Positions 42,990-51,267 of a stretch of DNA of 64,000 nucleotides are shown piece after piece. The stretch is taken from contig CAMVTS010000002.1 of NCBI GenBank assembly GCA_947170465.1, positions 1 through 64,000 on the forward strand, written 5' to 3'. The translations under genes were made by a program, and so were the position numbers. The number at the start of each line of letters is the position of its first letter. Within the stretch, counting starts at the first letter, position 1. The notes below the pieces were generated by a model that made no database searches, was not told where the DNA came from, and saw only the letters and a program-made list of their open reading frames with translations. The DNA comes from an uncultured Clostridia bacterium. Lineage in GTDB: Bacteria; Bacillota; Clostridia; Oscillospirales; Acutalibacteraceae.

Positions 42990-45083
42990 ATGGATAAGTA
43001 TGTTGGCAAACGTCTTGACGGACGTTATGAAATCCACGAGTTAATCGGCGTCGGCGGCATGGCAAATGTATACCGCTGTACCGATACCCTGGACGACCGC
43101 GAGGTAGCCATCAAAATTCTCAAGGACGAGTACCTCAACAACGAGGAATTCAGCCGCCGTTTCAAGAACGAATCCAAGGCAATCGCCATGCTCTCGCACC
43201 CGAACATCGTCAAGGTGTACGATGTCAGCTTCGGCGACATGATTCAGTATATCGTCATGGAGTACATCGACGGTATCACGCTGAAGGAATATATCGACCG
43301 CCAGGGTATCATCGAATGGAAGGACGTTATTCATCTCACCACTCAGGTGCTCAAGGCGCTGCAGCACGCGCATGAGAGCGGAATTGTCCACCGCGATATC
43401 AAGCCGCAGAATATCATGCTCCTGCAGGACGGCACCATCAAGGTGACGGATTTCGGCATCGCGCGCTTTTCCGACAAGGCGACGCGCACCATGACCGACC
43501 AGGCAATCGGTTCAGTGCATTATATCGCGCCGGAGCAGGCGAGAGGCGACCAGACCGATGGCAAGAGCGACATTTACTCCGTCGGCGTCATGCTTTATGA
43601 AATGCTCACCGGCAGACTGCCCTTTGACGGCGACACCGCTGTTTCGGTTGCGCTCATGCAGCTGCAGCAGCAGCCCAAGCGTCCGCGCGAGGTCAATCCC
43701 GCTATTCCGATTGGTCTGGAACAGATTACCATGAAGGCAATGCAGAAGAAACCGGCTGACCGCTATGCATCCGCTGCGGAAATGCTTAACGATATTGAGC
43801 GCTTCCGTTTGAATCCCTCCATTGTGTTTGACTACGGCGCGTTTGTGGACAACCAGCCCACCAAGCACGTCAGCACTATCAAGGAGACCGCCAAGGAGGA
43901 GAGCGGCGTCAATCACATCAAGGTCGATGTTGACGACGAACCGGATTATGACGAGGAGCCCATCAAGGAGCACAGCCCGTTCTTTTATGTGGTCAAGGGC
44001 GTTCTGATTTCCGCTGTCGCTGTCTGCGCGATATTCTTTGTGCTTGCCATGATTCAGGCGTTCAACTCCAACCAGACGCACGACGTAACGGTTCCCGATT
44101 TTGTCGGAAAAACCCTTGTCGCCGTCAAGGAGGACAACCCGAACAATTTTGTATTTGAAATCACCAGTAAATATGACGAGAGCAAGATGGTCGGCGAGAT
44201 TCTTGCCCAGGAACCGGCTGCCAATTCCATGAAGGTCAAGACAGGTTCCACCATCACCCTCACTGTCAACGGAACCGATACCGAGGTGACGGTACCCTTC
44301 ATCAGCAGCACTAGCACCGAACAAACGGCGGTTTCTCTGTTGAAGGAAAAGAGCCTGATGCCGCAGGTGGTCTATGTGGAGAGCACCAAGCAGCGCAAGG
44401 GCACACCGATTGACACCTTCCCGGCTGTCGGTTCCAAGACAACCATCGGTTCCACGGTTTATCTTTTCGTCGCCAACGGCGAACGTCCCGAACAGGTGGA
44501 GATTCCCGCTATTCTCGGCACGAGTCTTTCCGACGCGCAGGCAAAGCTGGATGAGCTCGGACTCACCGTCGAGGTCAATTATAATGACGAAAGCAAGGCG
44601 GCAAAGGACACCGTTCTCAGCTCCTCACCGTTGCCCTACGGCAAGGTGGAGAAGGGCACTGTCGTCACCCTTAACGTCAGCTCCGGTGTAGGCGACAAGC
44701 GCAGTGTAGAATTGTACGTTGATTTGCCGACTTCTGTTCAGGGCTCTGTGGAGATGACGGTTATTGTGGACGGCGCTATCGACAGCAACCAGTCCAAGAC
44801 AGTCATTCCTGCCTACAACAGCACCTACACCCTGAAATTTGAAGGCTCCGGCACTTCCAATATCATCATTCAGCTTGACGGACAAATCTACCGTGAATAC
44901 ACCATTGACTATGCGGCAGGCGCCGTCACCAACACGGTTACGCATGAATACCAGATTGCGACCACCGCTCCTACTACCGAGTACGTTGCGCCTGAGACCG
45001 AACCTGGCACCGAGCCGGCGGTAACCGAACCGTCTGCTGAGTCAGAGGTATCGGAATATAATGAGAACGATTACGGAAATTAA
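42990..45083 (+). CDS. prkC: PASTA-domain Ser/Thr protein kinase (PrkC/Stk)
   Basis: A 697-residue membrane kinase. The cytosolic kinase domain (about 10-280) has GVGGMANVYRC, Lys42 in AIKILK, VHRDIKPQNIML and KVTDFGIARF. A linker leads to a membrane segment (about 330-355). The outer part has three PASTA modules (about 363-430, 431-505, 506-570), which in this family bind muropeptides and the wall precursor lipid II. A further beta domain and a Thr/Glu-rich tail follow, beyond the three PASTA units of B. subtilis PrkC. It should link wall state to growth, division and dormancy exit. Confidence 0.95.
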   Translation: MDKYVGKRLDGRYEIHELIGVGGMANVYRCTDTLDDREVAIKILKDEYLNNEEFSRRFKNESKAIAMLSHPNIVKVYDVSFGDMIQYIVMEYIDGITLKEYIDRQGIIEWKDVIHLTTQVLKALQHAHESGIVHRDIKPQNIMLLQDGTIKVTDFGIARFSDKATRTMTDQAIGSVHYIAPEQARGDQTDGKSDIYSVGVMLYEMLTGRLPFDGDTAVSVALMQLQQQPKRPREVNPAIPIGLEQITMKAMQKKPADRYASAAEMLNDIERFRLNPSIVFDYGAFVDNQPTKHVSTIKETAKEESGVNHIKVDVDDEPDYDEEPIKEHSPFFYVVKGVLISAVAVCAIFFVLAMIQAFNSNQTHDVTVPDFVGKTLVAVKEDNPNNFVFEITSKYDESKMVGEILAQEPAANSMKVKTGSTITLTVNGTDTEVTVPFISSTSTEQTAVSLLKEKSLMPQVVYVESTKQRKGTPIDTFPAVGSKTTIGSTVYLFVANGERPEQVEIPAILGTSLSDAQAKLDELGLTVEVNYNDESKAAKDTVLSSSPLPYGKVEKGTVVTLNVSSGVGDKRSVELYVDLPTSVQGSVEMTVIVDGAIDSNQSKTVIPAYNSTYTLKFEGSGTSNIIIQLDGQIYREYTIDYAAGAVTNTVTHEYQIATTAPTTEYVAPETEPGTEPAVTEPSAESEVSEYNENDYGN

Positions 45084-45085
45084 GC

Positions 45086-45964
45086 ATGACAGAATTGCAA
45101 GGAATCCTGATGAAGTCCATTGGCGGCTTCTACTATGTTCGCAGCGGCGAAAAAGAATATGAATGTAAAGCACGGGGCAGCTTCCGCAAGCGCGGAAGCT
45201 CCCCCGTTGTGGGTGATAGGGTCATAATTACCGTCCCTGACGACGGCTATTGCGCCATTGAACAGATTTTGCCGCGGCGAAATCAGCTCAAGCGGCCGGC
45301 GCTCGCCAATATTGATGCGCTGGTGATTGTTTGTTCCACTGTTGACCCGCAGCCCAATTACACGATTATCGACAAAATGACCGCCGCCGCGGTTAACCAT
45401 CAGATGGAGCCGGTGATTGTCGTCTCCAAGAATGACCTTAAAAACGGCGACGAGCTGGCGGAAGTCTACCGTCAGAGCGGTATCCGTGTTTATCAGTGCT
45501 CACCCGAAAGCAGGGAAGAGACAGACGCGCTGCTTGACTTCCTGCGCGGCAAGGTCAGTGCCTTTACCGGTAACAGCGGCGTCGGCAAGTCCACGCTGCT
45601 CAACCGCCTGTTTCCGCAGCTGGCGCTGCAGACCGGCGATATCAGCGAAAAGCTCGGCAGAGGCAGACACACCACGCGCGTCGTGGAATTATTTGAGCTG
45701 GACGGCTGCTTTGTTGCCGATACGCCCGGCTTTTCCACCGTCGATTTACAACGCTATGAGATGATTGACAAGGAACTGCTGCAATATTGCTTTCCGGAAT
45801 TTAAGCAGTATCTCGGTCAGTGTCAGTTCACCTCCTGCGCGCATACCTGCGAAAAGGGCTGTGCGATTCTTGCCGCCTTGGAAGAGGGTATAATTGCGCC
45901 CAGCCGTCACCGCAGCTATGTTCAGATGTACAATGAAGTCAAGGATATTAAGCCTTGGGATTAA
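45086..45964 (+). CDS. rsgA: Ribosome small-subunit maturation GTPase RsgA
   Basis: A 292-residue circularly permuted GTPase that checks late 30S assembly. It has an N-terminal OB fold, then the G motifs in permuted order: VVSKNDL (G4), TGNSGVGKSTLLN (G1), RGRHTTR (G2) and DTPGFS (G3). A zinc knuckle follows (CFPEFKQYLGQCQFTSCAH). It starts 2 bases after prkC. In B. subtilis rpe separates rsgA and thiN; here it is missing. Confidence 0.95.
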   Translation: MTELQGILMKSIGGFYYVRSGEKEYECKARGSFRKRGSSPVVGDRVIITVPDDGYCAIEQILPRRNQLKRPALANIDALVIVCSTVDPQPNYTIIDKMTAAAVNHQMEPVIVVSKNDLKNGDELAEVYRQSGIRVYQCSPESREETDALLDFLRGKVSAFTGNSGVGKSTLLNRLFPQLALQTGDISEKLGRGRHTTRVVELFELDGCFVADTPGFSTVDLQRYEMIDKELLQYCFPEFKQYLGQCQFTSCAHTCEKGCAILAALEEGIIAPSRHRSYVQMYNEVKDIKPWD

Positions 45965-45975
45965 GGAGTTTGAAA

Positions 45976-46611
45976 ATGAAATGCGTCATTATCGCCGGTG
46001 CTCCCAATCCGGATATTGATTTTATCCGTCAGACTGGGCGGATTGCCGGTTGCGTCATCTGTGCTGACCGCGGCTATGCCTATGCGCGTCAGGCCGGCAT
46101 TGAACCGCAGGTGGTAATCGGCGATTTTGATTCTTTTACGGAATTATTACCTCAAAACAAAGAAATTATCACCCTGCAACGAGAAAAAATGTTCTCAGAT
46201 ACCGTCCATTGTATTGACAAAGCCGTTGAAATGGGTTATAATAATCTGGTAATCCTCGCTGCGACAGGCGGACGGCTCGACCATACGCTCTGTAATTGCT
46301 ATGCGCTGGAATACGCTGCTGACCACGGCGCTAACGCGATGTTGCTCTCTGAAAAGGAGCGCGTTGAGTTGCTGATGAGTGAAAGCCGTACGTATGAAGA
46401 GATGAACGGACGCACGTTTTCCTTGTTTCCCTTCGGAGCAGCAAGCGCTGAGGTTTCCATTGAGGGAGCCCATTATCCGCTTGATTGTTACACCATGACG
46501 AGCGGTACGCCGATTGGTTTATCCAATATCTTCGAGGGTGAGAAAAGCTGCATCACCGTCCACAGCGGCAAGGTAATCCTTATCATTAATCAGCAGGACA
46601 AATATTTATAA
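45976..46611 (+). CDS. thiN: Thiamine diphosphokinase
   Basis: A 211-residue enzyme that makes thiamine diphosphate from thiamine and ATP. Motifs include CADRGYAYARQAGIEPQ and VIGDFDSF (about 46-53), LAATGGRLDHTLCN (about 95-108) and SGTPIGLSNIFEG. AAGGAG lies 8 bases before ATG 45976. It is the last protein gene of the housekeeping operon and ends only 6 bases before the tRNA-Ala gene. Confidence 0.93.
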   Translation: MKCVIIAGAPNPDIDFIRQTGRIAGCVICADRGYAYARQAGIEPQVVIGDFDSFTELLPQNKEIITLQREKMFSDTVHCIDKAVEMGYNNLVILAATGGRLDHTLCNCYALEYAADHGANAMLLSEKERVELLMSESRTYEEMNGRTFSLFPFGAASAEVSIEGAHYPLDCYTMTSGTPIGLSNIFEGEKSCITVHSGKVILIINQQDKYL

Positions 46612-46617
46612 CTCCAT

Positions 46618-46693
46618 GGGGGTATAGCTCAGCTGGGAGAGTGCTTGACTGGCAGTCAAGAGGTCACGGGTTCGAGCCCCGTTATCTCCACCA
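46618..46693 (+). tRNA. tRNA-Ala (anticodon GGC)
   Basis: A complete 76-base cloverleaf with encoded CCA. The acceptor stem GGGGGTA pairs with TATCTCC (two G-U pairs), and the anticodon stem CTTGA/TCAAG encloses CTGGCAG with anticodon GGC for Ala codon GCC. The T arm is ACGGG-TTCGAGC-CCCGT. Only 6 bases separate it from the thiN stop, so it is probably cut from the operon transcript. Its 3' end is one copy of a 110-bp direct repeat. Confidence 0.96.
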
Positions 46694-46780
46694 CATCAAA
46701 AACCGCATCAGAAAGCCATTTTCGGGCTGCCTGATGCGGTTTTTGATTTATAATTATTATTCTATTTCAGAATAATAGTT
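46671..46780 (+). repeat. Direct repeat copy 1: tRNA 3' end plus terminator (attachment-site-like)
   Basis: Starts in the T loop of the tRNA and runs 110 bases through CCA, the terminator and an A/T-rich tail. Copy 2 is at 47267-47376 with 103 of 110 bases the same and no gap. All seven differences fall inside the terminator hairpin. Confidence 0.95.
46695..46747 (+). terminator. Terminator after tRNA-Ala
   Basis: A 17-bp stem (46695-46711 with 46731-46747) around an inner GCC/GGC helix; the T run TTTTT is at the end of the right arm. Confidence 0.85.
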
Positions 46781-47266
46781 GAATGAATGTTGAATAGGAT
46801 TTTTCTTCTCATAATTTTGGCAAATACTTCGATTCTAATACTGCCTATATATGTCATCGGAGCAGGAAGCAATTATTACAACTATAATTGGTATTGATGG
46901 AAGGGCGCTCCGGGCGGTGTAACTGTATGTCAGTTTCAAATTCATTTGATTGGAAGCATCTTTTCCACCAAATCAAAAGCCCTGTCGCTTGTGGCAGGGC
47001 TTAATACTATTCTGTTATGTGTCATATCCTACCATATACGGTGTCGAGATTTTTCAAGGATAGTTTCTCTGTTATACAAAAAATATTATTTATGACGATT
47101 ATTCTGCTGCCTGTGGTTGGTCTGAATTTGGTCTTTTTTAGGTCATTTTTGGTGTGGGACGGGTTGAATGAAAGGTGTTTGCCGTGACTCGAAATGTGCC
47201 TATTATCCGCATAAACACGTCACTTTCGGCGATTTGCAAGACTTTCCGAAATCTGTTTTACGTTTC
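46781..47266. mobile_element. Segment between tRNA-derived repeats, remnant of an integrated element
   Basis: 486 bases bounded by the two repeat copies. No integrase or other intact gene is visible; short frames show no recognisable product. It holds one - strand terminator near 46977. The right end (TTGGTCTGAATTTGGTC and on) looks like the region flanking an attachment site. The simplest reading is an integrated element that lost its interior. Confidence 0.5.
46970..47002 (-). terminator. Probable - strand terminator in the remnant
   Basis: AAGCCCTG (46977-46984) and CAGGGCTT (46995-47002) arms; on the - strand TTTTGATTTGG follows. It may once have ended a leftward integrase or accessory gene that is now gone. 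Confidence 0.5.
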
Positions 47267-47376
47267 TTCGAGCCCCGTTATCTCCACCACATCAAAAACC
47301 GCATTAGAAAGCCGTTTTTAGGCAGTCTAATGCGGTTTTTGATTTATAATTATTATTCTATTTCAGAATAATAGTT
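47267..47376 (+). repeat. Direct repeat copy 2: tRNA 3' fragment plus terminator
   Basis: Carries the last 23 bases of the tRNA including CCA, then a working terminator and the same tail as copy 1. The terminator stem has a compensated change (CATCAG/CTGATG in copy 1 becomes CATTAG/CTAATG). Upstream sequence does not continue the tRNA, so this is a fragment. Confidence 0.95.
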
Positions 47377-47585
47377 CAGTGATTTTGCCGCTGTGTGAAT
47401 ACAATCGAAATATGCTGACAAGAAATTTGTTATATACCGCTATATCCCGAGCGAAAAAGCAGGTAATTCTCGTTGGCAAGCCGAAAATGCTTGACTTTGC
47501 GGTTCGTAATTATCCTAAGAAGCGCAATTCCTCTCTTGTACAGAGAACGCAGCAAATCATGAACAAGCGCATATTTGCTGCATAG
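47377..47585 (+). pseudogene. C-terminal remnant of a RecD2-like SF1 DNA helicase
   Basis: The frame reads VILPLCEYNRNMLTRNLLYT then AISRAKKQVILVGK, the motif VI region and end of RecD2/UvrD-type helicases, where it contacts ATP. About 68 residues remain of a protein normally over 700. The frame begins exactly at the right edge of repeat copy 2, and no ribosome site precedes it, so the rest of the gene was removed by the event that made the junction. It is probably not expressed. GC content is lower than in the operon upstream. Confidence 0.75.
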
Positions 47586-47639
47586 AATCAATATCTGCAT
47601 GTTGATATGAAAAGCAACATGAAGGATCGCACAAATCTA

Positions 47640-47668
47640 TTGATATTTCCGTACGGTTCGTGTATAAT
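47640..47668 (+). promoter_or_regulatory. Promoter of the toxin-antitoxin pair
   Basis: TTGATA (47640-47645), 17 bases, TATAAT (47663-47668). The spacer contains the palindrome CCGTACGG (47649-47656), a possible site for autorepression by the antitoxin-toxin complex. Confidence 0.75.
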
Positions 47669-47717
47669 AATAGTACGAAGATAATAACGATTATATCCAT
47701 ATCGAGGAGGTATCTAT

Positions 47718-47933
47718 ATGTCAATTACAGCGACCGAACTCAAACAGAACCTCGGCAAATATCTGGCTCTCTCCCTTACGGAAGACATATTCATCACCAA
47801 GAACGGAAAGATTGTCGCCAAGCTGACCAATCCCTATCAAACACGCGTGGAAACAGCCACTTCTTTATTTGGTATTCTTCCGAGTGACCTATCGCTTGAA
47901 GATGCAAAAGCAGAAAGGTTGGGCGAAATATGA
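47718..47933 (+). CDS. Phd/YefM-family antitoxin
   Basis: A 71-residue antitoxin. MSITATELKQNLGKYLALSL and EDIFITKNGKIVAKLTNP match the Phd/YefM DNA-binding fold, which represses its own promoter; the C-terminal segment (from about residue 50) should cover the toxin active site. GAGGAGG precedes the ATG. It overlaps the toxin gene by 4 bases, the usual coupling that keeps antitoxin in excess. Confidence 0.87.
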   Translation: MSITATELKQNLGKYLALSLTEDIFITKNGKIVAKLTNPYQTRVETATSLFGILPSDLSLEDAKAERLGEI

Positions 47934-48346
47934 AAGTTTTGCTCGATACCTGCGTGGTTATTGATGCGTTGCAGAAACGTGAACCGTTCTCCGAGGATGC
48001 GCAAAACATCTTTCTTGCGGTTGCCAATTGGAAAATAGAAGGCTATATAACCGCCAAGTCTGTTACAGATATTTGCTATCTGACGCATCGTTTAACGCAT
48101 TCCGATGCTGCGACCAGAGATATTCTGAATAAGCTGTTTTCGATCTTCGGTATTTTGGATACCACTGCCAATGATTGCCGGGAGGCAGTTTTTTTCGATG
48201 TAACTGATTATGAGGACGCCGTCATGATAATGGCTGCGGAGCGCGAAAAAATGGACTATATTGTTACACGAAATATACGCGATTACGCAAAGTCAAAGGT
48301 TCCGGTGTTGACTCCTGCTGAATTAATAAATAGAATAGTTGAATAA
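47930..48346 (+). CDS. PIN-domain toxin (VapC-like ribonuclease)
   Basis: A 138-residue PIN-domain protein, predicted to cut RNA (often tRNA in relatives). The acidic metal-binding residues are in LLDTCVVIDAL (Asp6), near Glu37-Asp48 (AKSVTDICYL), DYEDAVMIMAAE (about 95-106) and DYIVTRNIRDY (about 113-123). It pairs with the Phd-type antitoxin just upstream and is followed by a terminator. The pair lies at the edge of the tRNA-linked remnant and was probably brought in by transfer. Confidence 0.87.
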   Translation: MKVLLDTCVVIDALQKREPFSEDAQNIFLAVANWKIEGYITAKSVTDICYLTHRLTHSDAATRDILNKLFSIFGILDTTANDCREAVFFDVTDYEDAVMIMAAEREKMDYIVTRNIRDYAKSKVPVLTPAELINRIVE

Positions 48347-48349
48347 AAG

Positions 48350-48393
48350 AAGGACAGGAAAGGATCCCGAAAGATTCATTCCTGTCCTTTTTT
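48350..48393 (+). terminator. Terminator after the toxin gene
   Basis: AAGGACAGGAA (48350-48360) pairs with 48379-48389; a T run follows. Confidence 0.85.
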
Positions 48394-48519
48394 CTGTTTT
48401 TTCACGCTGCCCTTATTGGAAGCATATTCACGGTGAACGGCTCTTAATACGCTTGTTGTTCTGTCGTTGTTGCAATGAATTGATGAGAATTGTATTTGGA
48501 TAAAAACGTAAAAGAGAGA

Positions 48520-48548
48520 TAGACAAACGATTGAGGATGTGATATAAT
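48520..48548 (+). promoter_or_regulatory. Promoter of the PASTA protein genes
   Basis: TAGACA (48520-48525), 17 bases, TATAAT (48543-48548). The same -35 and -10 boxes are used before hydC. Confidence 0.8.
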
Positions 48549-48607
48549 ACAAAATATAATGATTATGGTCGTTTTTTTAAGAATCATTGATGAAGGGGTC
48601 GATTTTT

Positions 48608-49498
48608 ATGAAATGCCCGACATGCGGAACACAGAATAAAGCGGGAACTGTTTTCTGTAAAATATGCGGTACAAATCTGACGGAACAAGCTGTAGAGAAA
48701 TCGGTTATCACCACATCGGTTATTGACTCAAAGCCTGCCGGCAAAACACCTGTTGGCATGATTATCGCGATTGTCGCCGCTTCTGTGGCGCTGATTGGCG
48801 TTATTATCCTTATTCTGGTACTGCTGTTCCAGAATAACCATTCGGCACAACAAGCAAATGCGGAAGCGATAACGGTAACAGCTACCGAAGTCTCAACCGC
48901 ATCGCCGACGACGGCACCTGCCACGGAACCGACAACATCCAATATTGTTGCCGTTCCGAATGTCGTCGGTATGAAATCCACTGACGCGTACAACACACTC
49001 ACCAGGCAGGGGTTGAAATACGGGGTCGAGTTTTCGTATAACGACAGCGTTCCGGAGGATTATATCGTGTCGCAGTCTCCGTCTGAATCAAAAAACGCCA
49101 TTCTCGGCGATACGGTTTCCCTGATTGTCTCCAGGGGCTCCAGACCGGCAGTTACGGCTGCTCCGACACCAGAGTCCTCACAGAGCTCGCAAGCAACCGT
49201 CGCATCAAGCAACACAGCCTCCAACAGCAAAGATCGCTATCACCTGAGGGCTTCGTCGCGTTATTTGACGCGCAGTGACCTCTCTTTCCTGAACAGCGAT
49301 GAAGTTCAGCGCGCCATTAACGAGCTTTACGCAATTCATGGCTTCCGCTTTACCAAAGGCGACGAGAAAACATATTTCGAGTCCATGAGCTGGTATCACC
49401 CTGACACACAGGATATGAACGTAGTAGTCGGCAGAATGAACAGCTACGAAAAAGAAAACTTGAAAGTCATGGCTGCATATCGCGACTCGCTTCGCTGA
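48608..49498 (+). CDS. Zinc-ribbon, membrane, PASTA and YARHG-domain protein
   Basis: A 296-residue protein. A cytosolic zinc ribbon (residues 3-20, CPTCGTQNKAGTVFCKICG) is followed by a membrane segment (about 50-75). Outside are a Thr/Ala-rich linker, one PASTA module (about 115-180, VAVPNVVGMKSTDAYNTL) and a C-terminal YARHG module (about 208-296) with the AIHGFRF motif that names the family. PASTA modules bind wall fragments or stabilise wall proteins; YARHG function is unknown but is typically extracellular. GAAGGGG lies 11 bases before ATG 48608. It is followed directly by a related gene. Confidence 0.83.
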   Translation: MKCPTCGTQNKAGTVFCKICGTNLTEQAVEKSVITTSVIDSKPAGKTPVGMIIAIVAASVALIGVIILILVLLFQNNHSAQQANAEAITVTATEVSTASPTTAPATEPTTSNIVAVPNVVGMKSTDAYNTLTRQGLKYGVEFSYNDSVPEDYIVSQSPSESKNAILGDTVSLIVSRGSRPAVTAAPTPESSQSSQATVASSNTASNSKDRYHLRASSRYLTRSDLSFLNSDEVQRAINELYAIHGFRFTKGDEKTYFESMSWYHPDTQDMNVVVGRMNSYEKENLKVMAAYRDSLR

Positions 49499-49536
49499 GC
49501 ATGACCCAAACACAAATTAAGAAAGGCTTTACTGTT

Positions 49537-50400
49537 ATGAAATGTCCCATTTGCGGTTCCAATAACCGTTCCGGCATCCGTTTCTGCAAATACTGTGGTT
49601 CTCCGCTGGGTAACCCAGAGGACGATCTTCCAAACGATTCTTCTCTCACCACGCAGACTATTCCGGTTCCTGTTGAGAAAAAGATTGACGAAACTGCCGC
49701 TCCGCCGATTGTGCACGAGAAGTCCAAAAAATTTCCGGTTATCCTTACCACTGTCATTGCCGCAGCGGTGTCTGTTATCGCTGTTTTTGTCATTTTGATG
49801 GCAACCGGCGTGCTGCGCTTTGCGGGAAATTCTGGCAGTCCGGCATCTATCGCCACCACTGTGGCTGTTGCTGCGACGGAGACAGCTTCTGAATCCACCA
49901 CCACTGTTCCGCCGGCAACAGAGGCGAAGCTGGTGAATGTGCCAGATGTCGTCGGTATGAACCGCAGCGACGCGATTACGGCTGTCAGCAACGCAGGTTT
50001 TACCATCTCCGTGCAGGAGAGTGAAAATACGGATGTTGCTAAAGACTTTGTTATTAGCCAGTCTCCCGTCAGCGGTCGCAGCGTGGAAGCCGGCTCCATG
50101 GTGACCATCTATGTTTCCGCCAAAAAGGAGGCGGTGGTTTCCAGAGTCCAGTCGAGTGCGTCGTCCTCCAACACCAAATATCTCTATTGTTGCGCAAGCG
50201 AATTTGCCACGCTGCGCAAGGGCGCGTCGCGTTCGTCAGATGAAATCGTCAAAATTACCACGCGTGAGCAGGTGGAATACCTGGGCAAAGATGGAGAATT
50301 TTACTACGTTTCCTACAAGGGCAAAAAAGGTTACGTACTCGCCGACTTCTTCTCAGAGGATATCAACGCTCCACTGAATTACGGCACCGGCAACTTATAA
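49537..50400 (+). CDS. Zinc-ribbon, membrane, PASTA and SH3-domain protein
   Basis: A 287-residue relative of the protein just upstream with the same front half: zinc ribbon (residues 3-20, CPICGSNNRSGIRFCKYCG), membrane segment (about 67-92) and one PASTA module (about 128-193, VPDVVGMNRSDAITAV). The end differs: instead of YARHG it has a bacterial SH3 module (about 208-275, FATLRKGASRSSDEIVKI, then KKGYVLADFF), which often binds peptidoglycan. AGAAAGG precedes ATG 49537. The two look like a duplicated scaffold with swapped surface modules. Confidence 0.83.
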   Translation: MKCPICGSNNRSGIRFCKYCGSPLGNPEDDLPNDSSLTTQTIPVPVEKKIDETAAPPIVHEKSKKFPVILTTVIAAAVSVIAVFVILMATGVLRFAGNSGSPASIATTVAVAATETASESTTTVPPATEAKLVNVPDVVGMNRSDAITAVSNAGFTISVQESENTDVAKDFVISQSPVSGRSVEAGSMVTIYVSAKKEAVVSRVQSSASSSNTKYLYCCASEFATLRKGASRSSDEIVKITTREQVEYLGKDGEFYYVSYKGKKGYVLADFFSEDINAPLNYGTGNL

Positions 50401-50414
50401 CGAGGGAACAATAT

Positions 50415-51233
50415 ATGAAACAAATTATCATGCTGTTGACAGCGCTGGTTCTGTTGAGCGGCTGTTCCGGCGCAGATACTGGCACGGTACCTGAGGTAAC
50501 GCAGGCTTCTTCCTTTGAAACCCGCAGTACCGTTCCGGACGCCACCGCTGCCACAGTGCCGGCTGCATCCATCTCCGGTGATGTCGCCGCAACACAGCCG
50601 GCGACGGCTGCAGTGACCGCGTCAGCGGCAACACAGGAGATTTCGCTTGAGCCAATCTGCCAATATCCTGAGCTTCCCACCGGCTGCGAGGTCACCTCGC
50701 TAGCGATGGTGCTCAACTTCTATCACATCAGCTGCGACAAGTGCGACATTGCCGATAACTACCTGACAAAAGGAGAGGTCGGCACCGTCGATTTTCACTA
50801 CGCCTTTGAGGGCGATCCCAGGGACGAAAGCTCCTATGGTTGTTACGCCAATGTCATTGTGGAGACGGCACGCCGGGTGATTACCGCTTACGACGCTCCT
50901 CTGTCGGTCAGCGACCTGACCGGTACGCCACTGGACGGACTGCGCGGCTATCTTGACGGTGGGATTCCGCTGATTGTCTGGGGCACTCAGGACTGCCGCG
51001 AAGGTCATTTCAGCGTGACCTGGAACGTCGATGGCAAAGACCTGACATGGTTCACACCGGAGCACTGCATGGTGCTAATAGGCATGGACGACAGCATTGT
51101 CCGAGTTGCCGACCCAATCTACGGCAATATCATCAGCTATGACCGGGCGGTGTTTGAAAGTTGCTACAATTCGCTGTTTCAGCAGGCTGTTGCCATCTTT
51201 CCTGACAACACAACGACTTCGTCGGCGGAATAA
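50415..51233 (+). CDS. C39-like cysteine peptidase lipoprotein
   Basis: A 272-residue surface lipoprotein. The signal peptide ends LLSGC (Cys17), followed by a Thr/Ala-rich linker to about residue 72. The C39-like papain-fold domain has PTGCEVTSLAMVL (catalytic Cys near 94), the His in PEHCMVLIGMDD near 217, and the Asp in VADPIYGN. Such domains cleave peptides or wall stems outside the cell. It is the third gene of this short operon, which ends at the terminator at 51268. With two wall-binding neighbours, a wall-related role is plausible. Confidence 0.85.
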   Translation: MKQIIMLLTALVLLSGCSGADTGTVPEVTQASSFETRSTVPDATAATVPAASISGDVAATQPATAAVTASAATQEISLEPICQYPELPTGCEVTSLAMVLNFYHISCDKCDIADNYLTKGEVGTVDFHYAFEGDPRDESSYGCYANVIVETARRVITAYDAPLSVSDLTGTPLDGLRGYLDGGIPLIVWGTQDCREGHFSVTWNVDGKDLTWFTPEHCMVLIGMDDSIVRVADPIYGNIISYDRAVFESCYNSLFQQAVAIFPDNTTTSSAE

Positions 51234-51267
51234 TCCGTACAGCGTGACAAATTCACACGTTTAAAGA

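Noticed and set aside
47168..47371. 67-codon frame crossing repeat copy 2
   Set aside because: It reads through a tRNA fragment and a terminator hairpin, so it is not a protein gene.
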